From: Alphaproteobacteria bacterium
GTDB taxonomy: Bacteria; Pseudomonadota; Alphaproteobacteria; Rhodobacterales; Rhodobacteraceae
NCBI GenBank assembly: GCA_030428355.1
Contig: JAUIBL010000025.1
Coordinates: 1-58,238 of the forward strand
Direction of reading: 5' to 3'
Length of the DNA: 58,238 nt
The position numbers were made by a program, and so were the translations under genes. Shown piece by piece: positions 35,155 through 44,061 of the stretch; the first letter of the stretch is position 1; each line of letters opens with the position of its first letter. The notes beneath the pieces are model-generated. The model saw nothing but the letters and a program-made list of their open reading frames with translations. It was not told where the DNA came from and did no database searches.

Positions 35155-35838
35155 ATGAGTGACCGATTGGACGTGGCGGAAAAGCTGGACAACCGCCATC
35201 CGGCCGCAGGGCGGCGGGAGCCGGAAATCCAGCCCTGGGCGATCAAGGGAGAGCTGATCCTCAACTGCAACTGCACGGTGTTCTGCCCCTGCGTCGTCAG
35301 CCTTGGCAAGCACCCGCCCACCGAGGGCCATTGCCAGACCTGGGGCGGCGTGCGGATCGATTCCGGCCATTATGGCGATATTGATTTTTCAGGTCTGAAC
35401 ATCGGTCTCCTGATCGAGATCCCCGGCATGATGAGCCGTGGCAACTGGAAAGTGGCGCTGTTCGTGGACGAGCGCGCGGATGATGCGACCTTCGACGCGC
35501 TGGTCAAGGTGTTCAGCGGTGCCGCCAAGGGCACGACGGGCCTGTTCCAGGTTCTGGTGGGAGAGTTCCTTGGGGCCGAGCGTCAGCCCGTGACCTATGA
35601 AACCGAGGGCAACACCCGCCACATCACGGTGGGGCGCAAGATTCAGGGGATCGTGCATCCGGTAGGCGGCAATGATCCGTCAAAGGATCTGGTGATCACC
35701 AACACGCAATACTGGATGGGGCCGGACATCACCGTGGCCACCGCCACCAAGGGCAAGGTGCGCGCCTATGGGCGGGTCTGGGATTTCGATGGCCGCAGTG
35801 CCGAGATCTGCCAGATCGATTGGCACGGGCCCAAGTAA
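35155..35838 (+). CDS. DUF1326 family protein
   Basis: 227-residue soluble protein. Near residue 40 it has the cysteine cluster LILNCNCTVFCPCVV (four Cys in seven positions apart from each other), then HCQTWGG, a likely metal site. The rest is a beta-rich domain (GTTGLFQVLVGEFLGAERQPVTYETEGNTRHITVG). DUF1326 genes typically sit beside DUF2182 genes, as here, so the two probably act together, perhaps in metal handling. GGGAGAG precedes the ATG. Function unknown. Confidence 0.87.
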   Translation: MSDRLDVAEKLDNRHPAAGRREPEIQPWAIKGELILNCNCTVFCPCVVSLGKHPPTEGHCQTWGGVRIDSGHYGDIDFSGLNIGLLIEIPGMMSRGNWKVALFVDERADDATFDALVKVFSGAAKGTTGLFQVLVGEFLGAERQPVTYETEGNTRHITVGRKIQGIVHPVGGNDPSKDLVITNTQYWMGPDITVATATKGKVRAYGRVWDFDGRSAEICQIDWHGPK

Positions 35839-35839
35839 G

Positions 35840-36349
35840 ATGCGGCTCTTCCCGGAATATTGCGTGTCGATGGCGCGGTATAATGCTTGGCAAAACAAGC
35901 AGTTGCGGGCAGCGTTCGACACGTTGTCCGAAGCCGAGCTGCGCAAGGAACGCAAGGCGTTTTTCGGGTCGATCTTCAGCACGGCGAACCACATTCTCTG
36001 GGCGGACCGGATGTGGATGGCGCGGCTGGGTGTCGGGGAGGCTCCGGACGGGGATCACCTGACGCTGACGCCCACCCCGGCGGTCTGGGCCGGGGAGCGG
36101 TACAGGACGGATGCGAAGCTTTTGCATTGGGCGGACAGCCTGCATGCGGTCGAGTTGAAGGGGGATGTGGCATGGCGCTCGGTGATGGCCGGGCGGGATT
36201 TCACACATTCGTTCGATCTGTGTGTGATGCATCTGTTCAATCACCAGACCCATCATCGCGGGCAGATCCACGCGATGCTCACGGCGGCGGGAGCCGAGGC
36301 GCCCGTCACCGACATTCTGTTCATGCCCGAAGACGGGCCCTGGTTGTAA
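35840..36349 (+). CDS. DinB family protein
   Basis: 169-residue four-helix-bundle protein. The three-histidine metal site is visible as TANHILWAD (His51) and HLFNHQTHHRGQIHAML. DinB-fold proteins include thiol-dependent transferases (bacillithiol, mycothiol, glutathione or maleylpyruvate partners) and damage-inducible proteins of unknown role. The start at 35840 lies one base after the DUF1326 stop, so translation is coupled and the metal-site proteins probably form one functional unit. Confidence 0.85.
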   Translation: MRLFPEYCVSMARYNAWQNKQLRAAFDTLSEAELRKERKAFFGSIFSTANHILWADRMWMARLGVGEAPDGDHLTLTPTPAVWAGERYRTDAKLLHWADSLHAVELKGDVAWRSVMAGRDFTHSFDLCVMHLFNHQTHHRGQIHAMLTAAGAEAPVTDILFMPEDGPWL

Positions 36350-36428
36350 TTTTCGGTCTGCTGGACGGCGCTCGCGCGGTGCGCGTCGCCCCGCCCACCA
36401 TCCCGAGTTCTGTGCATGAGGTGTGCGC

Positions 36429-37532
36429 ATGGCTCTGATTTCTCCGTCCCGGCGGGTGCGCCGGACCCCGTTCTCGGATGGCAATGAGGCCGCCGGGGTC
36501 AAGGCCTATACGGTCTATAACCGGATGCTTCTGCCGACGGTGTTCCGGTCGGTTGAGGAAGACTACCGCCATCTGAAAGACGCGGTGCAGGTCTGGGACG
36601 TGGCCTGCGAGCGGCAGGTGGAACTGCGCGGTCCGGATGCCGGGCGGCTGATGCAGATGCTGACCCCGCGCGATCTGCGGTCGATGCTGCCGGGGCAGTG
36701 TTATTACGTGCCCATCGTCGACGAGACCGGGGGCATGCTCAACGATCCGGTGGCGGTGAAACTGGCCGAGGATCGCTGGTGGATTTCCATTGCCGACAGC
36801 GATCTGCTTTATTGGGTCAAGGGTCTGGCCTACGGGTTCCGGCTGGATGTGCTGGTGGACGAGCCGGATGTGTCGCCGCTGGCCGTGCAGGGGCCGAAGG
36901 CGGACGACCTGATGGCGCGGGTGTTTGGCGATCAGGTGCGCGACATCCGGTTCTTCCGGTTTGGCATGCTGGATTTCCAGGGGCGGTCCTTGGCAGTCGC
37001 GCGGTCGGGCTATTCGCGGCAGGGCGGGTTCGAGATCTACGTCGAGGGCAGCGATCTGGGCATGCCGCTGTGGCATGCGCTGATGGAGGCTGGCCGCGAT
37101 CTGGATGTGCATGCGGGTTGTCCCAACCTGATCGAGCGGATCGAGGGTGGATTGCTGAGCTACGGCAATGACATGACGGACGAAAACAAGCCGCATGAAT
37201 GTGGCTTGGGCAAGTTCTGCAACACCCAGACCGCGATTGGCTGTGTCGGGCGCGATGCGCTGCTGCGGGTGGCGCAGGAGGGGCCGATCCGGCAAATCCG
37301 CGCCATCGAGATCCATGGCGACCGGGTGCCTTTGTGCGACCGGCCTTGGCCTTTGATGGCCGGGGAGGTGCAGGTGGGGCAGGTGACCAGTGCGGCGTGG
37401 TCGCCGGATTTCGGCACCAACGTGGCCATCGGTATGGTGCGGATGACCCATTGGGATGAGGGCACCGATCTGGACGTGGTGCTGCCGACCGAGGTGCGTG
37501 CGGCGCAGGTCTGGGAGACCTTCTGGGTCTGA
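36429..37532 (+). CDS. dmdA: Dimethylsulfoniopropionate demethylase
   Basis: 367-residue GcvT-fold enzyme that moves a methyl group from DMSP to tetrahydrofolate, yielding methylmercaptopropionate. It follows the Ruegeria DmdA sequence as I recall it: PSRRVRRTPFSDG, AGVKAYTVYNRMLLPTVF, VQVWDVACERQV, QCYYVPIVDETGGMLNDPVAVKL, RSGYSRQGGFEIYVEGSDLGMPLW, and GLLSYGNDMTDENKPHECGLGKFC. This separates it from ordinary GcvT. The ATG at 36429 has GAGG upstream. acuI follows 79 bases later, the usual roseobacter arrangement. Confidence 0.94.
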   Translation: MALISPSRRVRRTPFSDGNEAAGVKAYTVYNRMLLPTVFRSVEEDYRHLKDAVQVWDVACERQVELRGPDAGRLMQMLTPRDLRSMLPGQCYYVPIVDETGGMLNDPVAVKLAEDRWWISIADSDLLYWVKGLAYGFRLDVLVDEPDVSPLAVQGPKADDLMARVFGDQVRDIRFFRFGMLDFQGRSLAVARSGYSRQGGFEIYVEGSDLGMPLWHALMEAGRDLDVHAGCPNLIERIEGGLLSYGNDMTDENKPHECGLGKFCNTQTAIGCVGRDALLRVAQEGPIRQIRAIEIHGDRVPLCDRPWPLMAGEVQVGQVTSAAWSPDFGTNVAIGMVRMTHWDEGTDLDVVLPTEVRAAQVWETFWV

Positions 37533-37545
37533 GCGCGTTGAGAAT

Positions 37546-37600
37546 TGGGGAGTGAGGGGCCAGCCCCTCACACTCCCCGGAGTTTATTGGCAAGATGAAA
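37546..37600 (+). repeat. Intergenic composite element between dmdA and acuI
   Basis: A 9-bp stem hairpin (37552-37560 with 37563-37571, loop CA) nested in an outer GGGGAGT/ACTCCCC pairing, followed by CCCCGGAGTTTATTGGCAAG and ATGAA. This is the same plan as the elements at 6092-6186 and 42348-42398. In the dmdA-acuI spacer it could attenuate acuI or process the joint message. Confidence 0.6.
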
Positions 37601-37611
37601 AGGAGCACGGC

Positions 37612-38601
37612 ATGTTCAAGGCATTGATGGTGCGCAAGGATGAAGAGAGCGGCAAGACATCGGCGGCGGTGGAAGAGATCGGTCTTGATGATCTGCCTCA
37701 GGCCGAGGTGACGGTGTCGGTCGAGTATTCGACGGTGAACTACAAAGACGGGCTGTGCATCGGGCCGGGCGGCGGGCTTGTCCGCAAGTATCCGCATGTG
37801 CCGGGGATCGACTTTGCCGGGACGGTCGAGGCGTCGGATGATGACCGCTACAAGCCCGGTGACAAGGTTGTGCTGACCGGCTGGCGTGTCGGTGAGGCGC
37901 ATTGGGGCGGGTATGCCCAGAAGGCGCGGGTCAAGGCCGATTGGCTGGTGCCGCTGCCTGAGGGCCTCGACACGCGTCAGGCGATGGCTGTGGGCACGGC
38001 GGGCTTTACCGCGATGCTGGCGGTCATGGCGCTTGAGGATCACGGCATCAAGCCGGGTCCGGTTCTGGTGACAGGCGCTGCGGGTGGTGTGGGGTCGGTT
38101 GCGACGGCGATCCTCGCCAATCTGGGTCACAAGGTGGCGGCGGTCACCGGGCGGCCGGAGCAGGCGGCCTATCTGGAGTCGCTGGGTGCGACGCAGATCG
38201 TTGCGCGGGAAGAACTGAACGAGACCGTGAAGCGGCCGCTGGAATCCGAGACCTGGGGAGGCTGTGTCGATGCCGTGGGTGGCGCGATGCTGGCGCGTGT
38301 GCTGGGTCAGATGGAATATGGAGCGTCGGTGGCCGCCGTCGGTCTGGCGGGTGGTGCCAACCTGCCCGCGACCGTGATCCCGTTCCTGCTGCGCGGCGTG
38401 AACCTCTTGGGCATCGACAGCGTGATGCAGCCCTATGACAACCGCGTGCGGGCCTGGCAGCGGATCGCAAAGGACCTGCCGATGGACAAGCTTGACGCGA
38501 TGGTGACACCGGCAACGCTGGCCGATCTGCCGCAGCTTGGGGCGGATATTCTGAAGGGTCAGGTCAAGGGACGCGTTGTTGTCGATGTGGCAGCGGGGTG
38601 A
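37612..38601 (+). CDS. acuI: Acryloyl-CoA reductase (AcuI)
   Basis: 329-residue zinc-free medium-chain reductase that reduces acryloyl-CoA to propanoyl-CoA with NADPH, detoxifying acrylate made from DMSP. Visible: VEYSTVNYKDGL, VPGIDFAGTVEASDDDRYKPGDKV, the GWRVGEAHWGGYAQKARVKADWLVPLP loop, nucleotide-binding GAAGGVGSVATAILANLGHKVAAVTGR, and the late GIDSVMQPYDNRVRAWQRI. It lies directly after dmdA, as in other roseobacters. AAAAGGAG precedes the ATG. Confidence 0.93.
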   Translation: MFKALMVRKDEESGKTSAAVEEIGLDDLPQAEVTVSVEYSTVNYKDGLCIGPGGGLVRKYPHVPGIDFAGTVEASDDDRYKPGDKVVLTGWRVGEAHWGGYAQKARVKADWLVPLPEGLDTRQAMAVGTAGFTAMLAVMALEDHGIKPGPVLVTGAAGGVGSVATAILANLGHKVAAVTGRPEQAAYLESLGATQIVAREELNETVKRPLESETWGGCVDAVGGAMLARVLGQMEYGASVAAVGLAGGANLPATVIPFLLRGVNLLGIDSVMQPYDNRVRAWQRIAKDLPMDKLDAMVTPATLADLPQLGADILKGQVKGRVVVDVAAG

Positions 38602-38894
38602 CCTCGCAGCTTCGCAAGAGGTTGTCTGAAAGCGACATTTTGCAAACATGAACGTCGAGAAGATCCAATAATCATTGAGATTTTCGACGCAGAGAGATGT
38701 CGCAAAAGCGACATGATCCGCCGTTCCGGTTTGCATCGGGGCGGCGGTTCCGTTTAGGCTTGGGACATGTCGCCCGAATGCGTGGCGGCGCGTGGGGGCG
38801 CAGTGGCATCGATACGTGGCGGGATCACCTGCCCGGACCTGTGCCCCAAGACCAGCGTGCAGGACGCGCTGGCAGACCAAGCAGGAGGGACGAC
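38602..38894 (+). other. Gap between acuI and usp gene
   Basis: 293 bases with no convincing gene. It holds a perfect hairpin at 38697-38714 (ATGTCGC/GCGACAT, loop AAAA) and a second copy of GCGACAT-like sequence at 38632. AACGTCGAGAA and TTTTCGACG at 38651-38679 form a longer imperfect pairing. These may be operator or termination signals; no clear promoter is seen. Confidence 0.4.
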
Positions 38895-39308
38895 GTGTTC
38901 AATCGTATCATGGTGCCGGTGGATCTGGCGCATGTGGACAAGCTCGAGCGGGCGCTGCGCTGCGCGGCGGATCTGGCGCAGCATTACGGGGCGACGCTGG
39001 TCTATGTCGGTGTGGCGGCGGCCACACCGGGATCGGTGGCGCATACACCGCAGGAATTCGCGCAGAAGATGGCGGATTTTGCCGCCGGGCAGGCGCAGGC
39101 GCGCGGTGTGACGGCCGAAGGGCTTGCCCTGACAAGCCACGATCCGACCACCGATCTTGATCCGACGCTGCTTCGGGCGATCGAGGAGACCGGTGCGGAT
39201 CTGGTGGTCATGGCGAGCCATGTGCCCAACCTCACCGACTATATCTGGCCGTCCAATGGCGGCACCGTGGCCAAGCGCGCCAAGGTGTCGGTGATGGTGG
39301 TTCGTTAG
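38895..39308 (+). CDS. Universal stress protein (UspA family)
   Basis: 137-residue single-domain Usp. The N-terminal strand FNRIMVPVDLAHVDKLERALRCAADLA and the late ADLVVMASHVPNLTDYIWPSNGGTVAKRAKVSVMVVR match the fold; the usual ATP-binding G-2x-G-9x-G(S/T) is altered here, so nucleotide binding is uncertain. The start is the GTG at 38895 with an ideal AGGAGG six to seven bases upstream. It lies between acuI and the BCCT carrier gene. Confidence 0.88.
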   Translation: MFNRIMVPVDLAHVDKLERALRCAADLAQHYGATLVYVGVAAATPGSVAHTPQEFAQKMADFAAGQAQARGVTAEGLALTSHDPTTDLDPTLLRAIEETGADLVVMASHVPNLTDYIWPSNGGTVAKRAKVSVMVVR

Positions 39309-39387
39309 GCTTTTCGCGGAACCCGTGGCCGCGTTTTGCGTTCTGTCCGGGTGTCCACAAGAATAATTCAACAAAAGGGGACGGTTG

Positions 39388-41031
39388 ATGACCGATACTT
39401 CAGCAAGTCAGGGAATACCTGAGCCAGAGGGGTCTTCCCAGATCATCGAGACCGATTACGAGATCGGTCAGGACAATATTGAAACCCGGATCGGGCCGTT
39501 TGGGCTTGATATTCACAACCCGGTGTTTGTCGTCTCGGGCGCCTGCATCATTGCCTTCGTGTTCTACACGCTTGCTTTGCCGGAACAGGCAGGGGCCGCG
39601 TTCAGCTGGATGTTCAGCGCCGTGACCAAAGGCTTCGACTGGTTCTTTCTGAGTGCCGCCAACATCTTCGTGCTGTTCTGCCTGCTTCTGATCGTGCTGC
39701 CGGTTGGATCAGTGCGCTTGGGCGGGGCGGAGGCCACGCCGGACTATTCCTATATCGGCTGGTTTGCGATGCTGTTCGCGGCGGGCATGGGCATTGGCCT
39801 CATGTTCTACGGCGTGTCAGAGCCGATGAGCCATTTTGCGTCTTCCATCGGGGGCACGGCTGCGGAAGACGGCGCACGGACTGACTGGGCGCCTCTGGGG
39901 GCCGCTGCCGGGGATGAACAGGCGGCAATCCGTCTGGCTTTTGCCGCAACGATTTTTCATTGGGGCCTGCATCCTTGGGCGATCTATGCGGTGGTGGCCT
40001 TGGCGCTGGCGCTGTTTTCCTACAACAAGGGTCTGCCGCTGACGATCCGGTCGGCCTTTTATCCGATCCTTGGCGACCGTGTCTGGGGCTGGCCGGGGCA
40101 TGTGATCGACATTCTGGCGGTGTTCGCCACGCTGTTTGGTCTGGCGACCTCGCTGGGCTTTGGTGCGACGCAGGCCAATGCGGGTCTGAATGAACTCTTC
40201 GGCGTGCCGGTCGGGTCGACCACCGAAGTGATCCTGATCTCGGTCATCACGGCTGTTGCGCTGATTTCGGTGGTGCGCGGACTTGATGGCGGGGTGAAGG
40301 TGCTGTCGGAGATCAACATGGGGCTGGCGGCGCTGCTGTTGCTCTTCGTGCTCTTCGCCGGGCCGACGATTGCGATCCTGACGGGGTTTGTCGATTACCT
40401 TGCGGCCTATCTGACCTATCTGCCGGCGCTGTCGAACCCGGTGGGCCGTGACGACACCAATTTCATGCAGGGCTGGACCTCGTTCTACTGGGCGTGGTGG
40501 ATCAGTTGGTCGCCGTTTGTGGGCATGTTCATCGCCCGGGTGAGCCGGGGCCGGACGGTGCGCGAGTTCATCATCTGCGTGCTGCTGATCCCGTCGCTGG
40601 TCTGTGTGCTCTGGATGTCGGTCTTTGGCGGTGTTGCGATCCAGCAGGTTGTGCAGGACGGCTATACGGCCGCACAGGAAGCCCCGCTTGAGCTCAAGCT
40701 GTTCAAGATGCTGGACGGGCTGCCGCTGGCGGCGATCACCAGCTTCATCGGGATCATTCTGGTAATCGTGTTCTTTGTAACCTCGTCGGATTCGGGGTCG
40801 CTGGTGATCGACACGATCACGGCGGGGGGCAAGGTGGACGCGCCGGTGCCGCAGCGGGTGTTCTGGTGCATCTTCGAAGGCGCCGTGGCCATCGTGTTGC
40901 TGCTCTCGGCGGGTGGGTTGCAATCGTTGCAATCCATGGTGATTTCCACCGGCTTGCCCTTCACCATCGTGCTGCTGGCGATGTGTGTCGCGATCTGGAA
41001 AGGCCTGCAGGCCGAGCGCCGCGCGCTCTGA
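39388..41031 (+). CDS. BCCT family transporter
   Basis: 547-residue 12-helix carrier of the betaine-choline-carnitine family, moving quaternary ammonium or sulfonium solutes, usually with sodium or protons. The substrate-binding aromatic box of helix 8 is clear at residues 366-379 (FYWAWWISWSPFVG), followed by MFIARVSRGRT; GMGIGLMFYGVSEPM is the glycine stretch of helix 3. Position near dmdA and acuI makes DMSP a good candidate substrate, alongside glycine betaine; inference only. A TTG at 39385 is an alternative start. A strong terminator follows. Confidence 0.9.
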   Translation: MTDTSASQGIPEPEGSSQIIETDYEIGQDNIETRIGPFGLDIHNPVFVVSGACIIAFVFYTLALPEQAGAAFSWMFSAVTKGFDWFFLSAANIFVLFCLLLIVLPVGSVRLGGAEATPDYSYIGWFAMLFAAGMGIGLMFYGVSEPMSHFASSIGGTAAEDGARTDWAPLGAAAGDEQAAIRLAFAATIFHWGLHPWAIYAVVALALALFSYNKGLPLTIRSAFYPILGDRVWGWPGHVIDILAVFATLFGLATSLGFGATQANAGLNELFGVPVGSTTEVILISVITAVALISVVRGLDGGVKVLSEINMGLAALLLLFVLFAGPTIAILTGFVDYLAAYLTYLPALSNPVGRDDTNFMQGWTSFYWAWWISWSPFVGMFIARVSRGRTVREFIICVLLIPSLVCVLWMSVFGGVAIQQVVQDGYTAAQEAPLELKLFKMLDGLPLAAITSFIGIILVIVFFVTSSDSGSLVIDTITAGGKVDAPVPQRVFWCIFEGAVAIVLLLSAGGLQSLQSMVISTGLPFTIVLLAMCVAIWKGLQAERRAL

Positions 41032-41054
41032 TCTGATCGCGGTCGAGAAATCAT

Positions 41055-41085
41055 CCGCCCCGGCTCTGGTCGGGGCGGGTTTTTT
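41055..41085 (+). terminator. Rho-independent terminator of BCCT gene
   Basis: 8-bp perfect stem CCGCCCCG/CGGGGCGG with an 8-base loop, followed by six T. It separates the BCCT gene from the aminotransferase gene. Confidence 0.88.
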
Positions 41086-41148
41086 ATGGCCTAGTGGCGC
41101 CGTTTGCCGAACCTGATCGGTGTGCTTTCTCTGAGGAATACCAAGACC

Positions 41149-42348
41149 ATGCTCGATATTGATTTCGTGCGTTCGAATTTTCCGGCGTTTTCCCAGCCTG
41201 CGCTTGAGGGGCAGGCGTTTTTCGAGAACGCGGGGGGATCCTACACCTGCCGGCAAGTGATCGACCGGCTGACGCGGTTTTACCACGAGCGTAAGGTGCA
41301 GCCCTATGCGCCCTATGCGGCGTCGCGTCTGGGTGGGGAAGAGATGGACGAGGCGCGGTCGCGGCTGGCGGCCTTGCTGGGGGTCGAGACGGACGAGGTG
41401 AGCTTTGGGCCCTCGACCACGCAGAACACCTATGTGCTGGCGCAAGCCTTTCGGCAGTTCATGAAACCGGGCGAGGCGATCATCGTCACCAATCAGGATC
41501 ACGAAGCGAATACCGGGCCTTGGCGGCGGCTGGCGGACGCGGGGATCGAGGTTCGGGAATGGAAGGTGGAGCCGGATACGGGACATCTGGACACGGAGGA
41601 TCTGGAAAACCTGTTGGACGAAAATGTACGGCTGGTGTGTTTTCCGCATTGTTCGAACGTGGTGGGCGAGATCAATCCGGTGCTGGAGATCACCGCGATG
41701 TGCCATGCGGCGGGAGCCTTTGTCTGTGTCGATGGGGTCAGCTATGCGCCGCACGGGTTTGTCGATGTAGGCAACCTGGGTCCGGATATTTACCTGTTTT
41801 CCAGCTACAAGACCTATGGCCCGCATCAGGGCATCATGGTGATGCGGCGGGGCTTGGGCCAATTGCTTCCCAATCAGGGGCATTATTTCAATGCAGGCAC
41901 GCTTTACAAACGCTTCACGCCTGCGGGTCCGGATCATGCGCAGGTTGCGGCCTGTGCCGGGATGGCGGATTACATGGACGCTTTGGCGGCGCATCACGGG
42001 GTGTCTGCGCGCGGGGTGCATGATGTCATGCGCGCGCATGAGGTGGCGCTCCTGCAGCCGTTGCTCGATGCGGTGAAAGACCGGAATTCCGTGCGGCTCA
42101 TCGGCCCCTCCGAGGCCGCCTCGCGTGCGCCGACCGTGGCGCTGGCGCTGAACCGGCCCGGCGAAGAGGTGGCGGCGGACCTGGCGCAGCACGGGGTGAT
42201 GTGTGGCGGCGGCGATTTCTACGCGGTGCGCGCGCTCGAGGCGATGGGGGTGGACATGGACAAGGGCGTGCTGCGGCTGAGTTTTGTGCACTATACGTCC
42301 GAGGCCGAGGTGACCAAGGCCATCGAGGCGTTGGACTCGGTTCTTTAG
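41149..42348 (+). CDS. Aminotransferase class V-fold (cysteine desulfurase-like) protein
   Basis: 399-residue PLP enzyme of fold type I. ENAGGSYTCRQVIDRL is typical of the SufS/NifS-like branch; SFGPSTTQNTYVLAQ binds the cofactor phosphate, VDGVSYAPHG holds the Asp pairing with the pyridine nitrogen, and SSYKTYGPHQGIMV holds the Schiff-base lysine. A mobile catalytic-cysteine loop as in desulfurases is not obvious, so it may be a lyase, racemase or aminotransferase of related type. Substrate unknown. It has its own upstream region after the terminator. Confidence 0.84.
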   Translation: MLDIDFVRSNFPAFSQPALEGQAFFENAGGSYTCRQVIDRLTRFYHERKVQPYAPYAASRLGGEEMDEARSRLAALLGVETDEVSFGPSTTQNTYVLAQAFRQFMKPGEAIIVTNQDHEANTGPWRRLADAGIEVREWKVEPDTGHLDTEDLENLLDENVRLVCFPHCSNVVGEINPVLEITAMCHAAGAFVCVDGVSYAPHGFVDVGNLGPDIYLFSSYKTYGPHQGIMVMRRGLGQLLPNQGHYFNAGTLYKRFTPAGPDHAQVAACAGMADYMDALAAHHGVSARGVHDVMRAHEVALLQPLLDAVKDRNSVRLIGPSEAASRAPTVALALNRPGEEVAADLAQHGVMCGGGDFYAVRALEAMGVDMDKGVLRLSFVHYTSEAEVTKAIEALDSVL

Positions 42349-42398
42349 GGGGCGCTGCCCCCGTCCGCCTGCGGCGGACTCCCCCGAAGTATTTGGCA
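42348..42398 (+). repeat. Intergenic composite element after aminotransferase gene
   Basis: Two perfect short hairpins, 42348-42362 (GGGGGC/GCCCCC) and 42363-42379 (GTCCGCC/GGCGGAC, loop TGC), then CCCCCGAAGTATTTGGCAAC and AGAGAAG. Same design as 37546-37600 and the reversed copy at 6092-6186. It starts at the stop codon of the aminotransferase gene. Confidence 0.7.
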
Positions 42399-42480
42399 AC
42401 CAGAGAAGACAGGACCTGCGTTTGACCTTTGACGCGGCGCGGCTAGGTCGCGCGGAAGCAAAACGGCGAAGGGCAGGGCG

Positions 42481-43896
42481 ATGACATCTCCGACACTTGT
42501 TTGGATCCGCAGGGATTTGCGGCTGAGCGATCACGCGGCCCTGGTGGCGGCGGTGGAGCGCGGTGGGCCGGTGATCCCTGTGTTTCTGCGCGACGATCTG
42601 GTGGACGGTCTGGGCGCTGCGCCGAAATGGCGGCTGGGCCTTGGTGTCGGGCATTTTGCCGAAGCGCTGCAGGACAAGGGCAGCCGGTTGATCCTGCGAT
42701 CAGGCGATGCGCGCGAGGTCATTCCGGCGCTGGCCAAAAAGATCGGCGCGGGCGCGGTGTACTGGCAGCGCGCCTATGATCCGGCCTCGGTCGAGCGGGA
42801 TACGGATGTGAAGGCGGCGTTCAAGGATTTGGGGATCGAGGCAAAGAGCTTTGCCGGGCATCTGATGTTCGAGCCATGGACGGTCGAGACCGGGCAGGGG
42901 ACCTATTACAAGGTCTATACGCCGTTCTGGAAATCGGTGCGGGATCGGTCGGTCGGGGCACCCTTGTCGGCGCCATCATCTTTGCCCGCACCAGACGCGT
43001 GGCCCGAGAGCGAAGCGCTGGAGGATTGGGCGCTTTGGGCTGCGATGAACCGGGGTGCGCATGTGGTGCGCCCCTTTGTGCAGCTTGGCGAGCAGGCGGC
43101 GCAGTCCCGGCTGGGGGCGTTCATGGCGTCCAAGGTGGCCGAGTATGACCGGACGCGGGATCTTCCTGCTGTGGATGGGACATCGAACCTGTCCGAGAAC
43201 CTCGCGCTTGGCGAGATCAGCCCGGCGCAGTGCTGGCATGCCGGGCAGCGCGCGATGCAGGATGGCAAGGCGGGGGCGGAGACCTTCCTGAAAGAGCTTG
43301 TGTGGCGCGAGTTTGCCTATCACCTGATGTGGCACACGCCACGCATCCTGTCCGACAACTGGCGCGAGGAATGGCAGGCGTTCCCGTGGAACGAGGACGA
43401 ACGGCGTGCCGAGGTCAAGGCGTGGAAACAGGGGCGGACCGGTATCCGCTTTGTCGATGCGGCGATGCGCGAGATGTATGTCACGGGGCGCATGCACAAC
43501 CGAGGCCGGATGATCGTTGCCAGCTACCTGACCAAGCACCTGATGTGCCATTGGAAGATCGGCCTGCGGTGGTTCGAGGACTGCCTGATCGACTGGGACC
43601 CGGCGTCGAACGCGATGGGCTGGCAATGGTCGGCGGGGTCGGGGCCGGATGCGACGCCCTATTTCCGGGTGTTCAACCCGGTGACGCAGCTTGACAAGTT
43701 CGACAAGGATCGTGGCTATGTCAGCCGGTGGATCGCCGAAGACTATACAGCGCCGCACGACGATGCGCTGTCCTATTTCAGGGCGATCCCGCGGTCCTGG
43801 TCGATGTCCCCCACCGATGCCTATCCCGCACCCATTGTCGCACCTGAGGAGGGCCGCAAACGGGCGCTTAAGGCCTACGAGACACGGGATTTCTGA
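42481..43896 (+). CDS. phrB: Deoxyribodipyrimidine photolyase
   Basis: 471-residue class I photolyase that repairs UV-made cyclobutane pyrimidine dimers using light. The N-terminal antenna domain begins TLVWIRRDLRLSDHAAL. The C-terminal FAD domain has WREFAYHLMWHTP, GRTGIRFVDAAMREMYVTGRMHNRGRMIVASYL and DWDPASNAMGWQWSAGSGPDATPYFRVFNP, with the tryptophans of the electron-transfer chain and dimer pocket. Length is normal and no cryptochrome tail is present. Start ATG 42481 follows GGGCAGGGCG. Confidence 0.94.
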   Translation: MTSPTLVWIRRDLRLSDHAALVAAVERGGPVIPVFLRDDLVDGLGAAPKWRLGLGVGHFAEALQDKGSRLILRSGDAREVIPALAKKIGAGAVYWQRAYDPASVERDTDVKAAFKDLGIEAKSFAGHLMFEPWTVETGQGTYYKVYTPFWKSVRDRSVGAPLSAPSSLPAPDAWPESEALEDWALWAAMNRGAHVVRPFVQLGEQAAQSRLGAFMASKVAEYDRTRDLPAVDGTSNLSENLALGEISPAQCWHAGQRAMQDGKAGAETFLKELVWREFAYHLMWHTPRILSDNWREEWQAFPWNEDERRAEVKAWKQGRTGIRFVDAAMREMYVTGRMHNRGRMIVASYLTKHLMCHWKIGLRWFEDCLIDWDPASNAMGWQWSAGSGPDATPYFRVFNPVTQLDKFDKDRGYVSRWIAEDYTAPHDDALSYFRAIPRSWSMSPTDAYPAPIVAPEEGRKRALKAYETRDF

Positions 43897-44061
43897 CAGC
43901 AGGCAGGCGCTGTGGTCAAATTTATCGCAAGATGAACAAAATCCGTGACTTAACGTCCTTTGTATCTTGTCTTTGACCGGGCGGGACTACCTTGGGTTAA
44001 CACTTGCCTGCCCTGCGTGGCTGTGGCTAGTGTCTCGTGACTTTGACAGCGGAAGACCTGC

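Noticed and set aside
39817..42654. 945-codon open frame antisense to the BCCT and aminotransferase genes
   Set aside because: Shadow frame caused by GC-rich third positions: rich in His, Arg, Gln and Pro, no domain pattern, while the plus strand carries clear genes.
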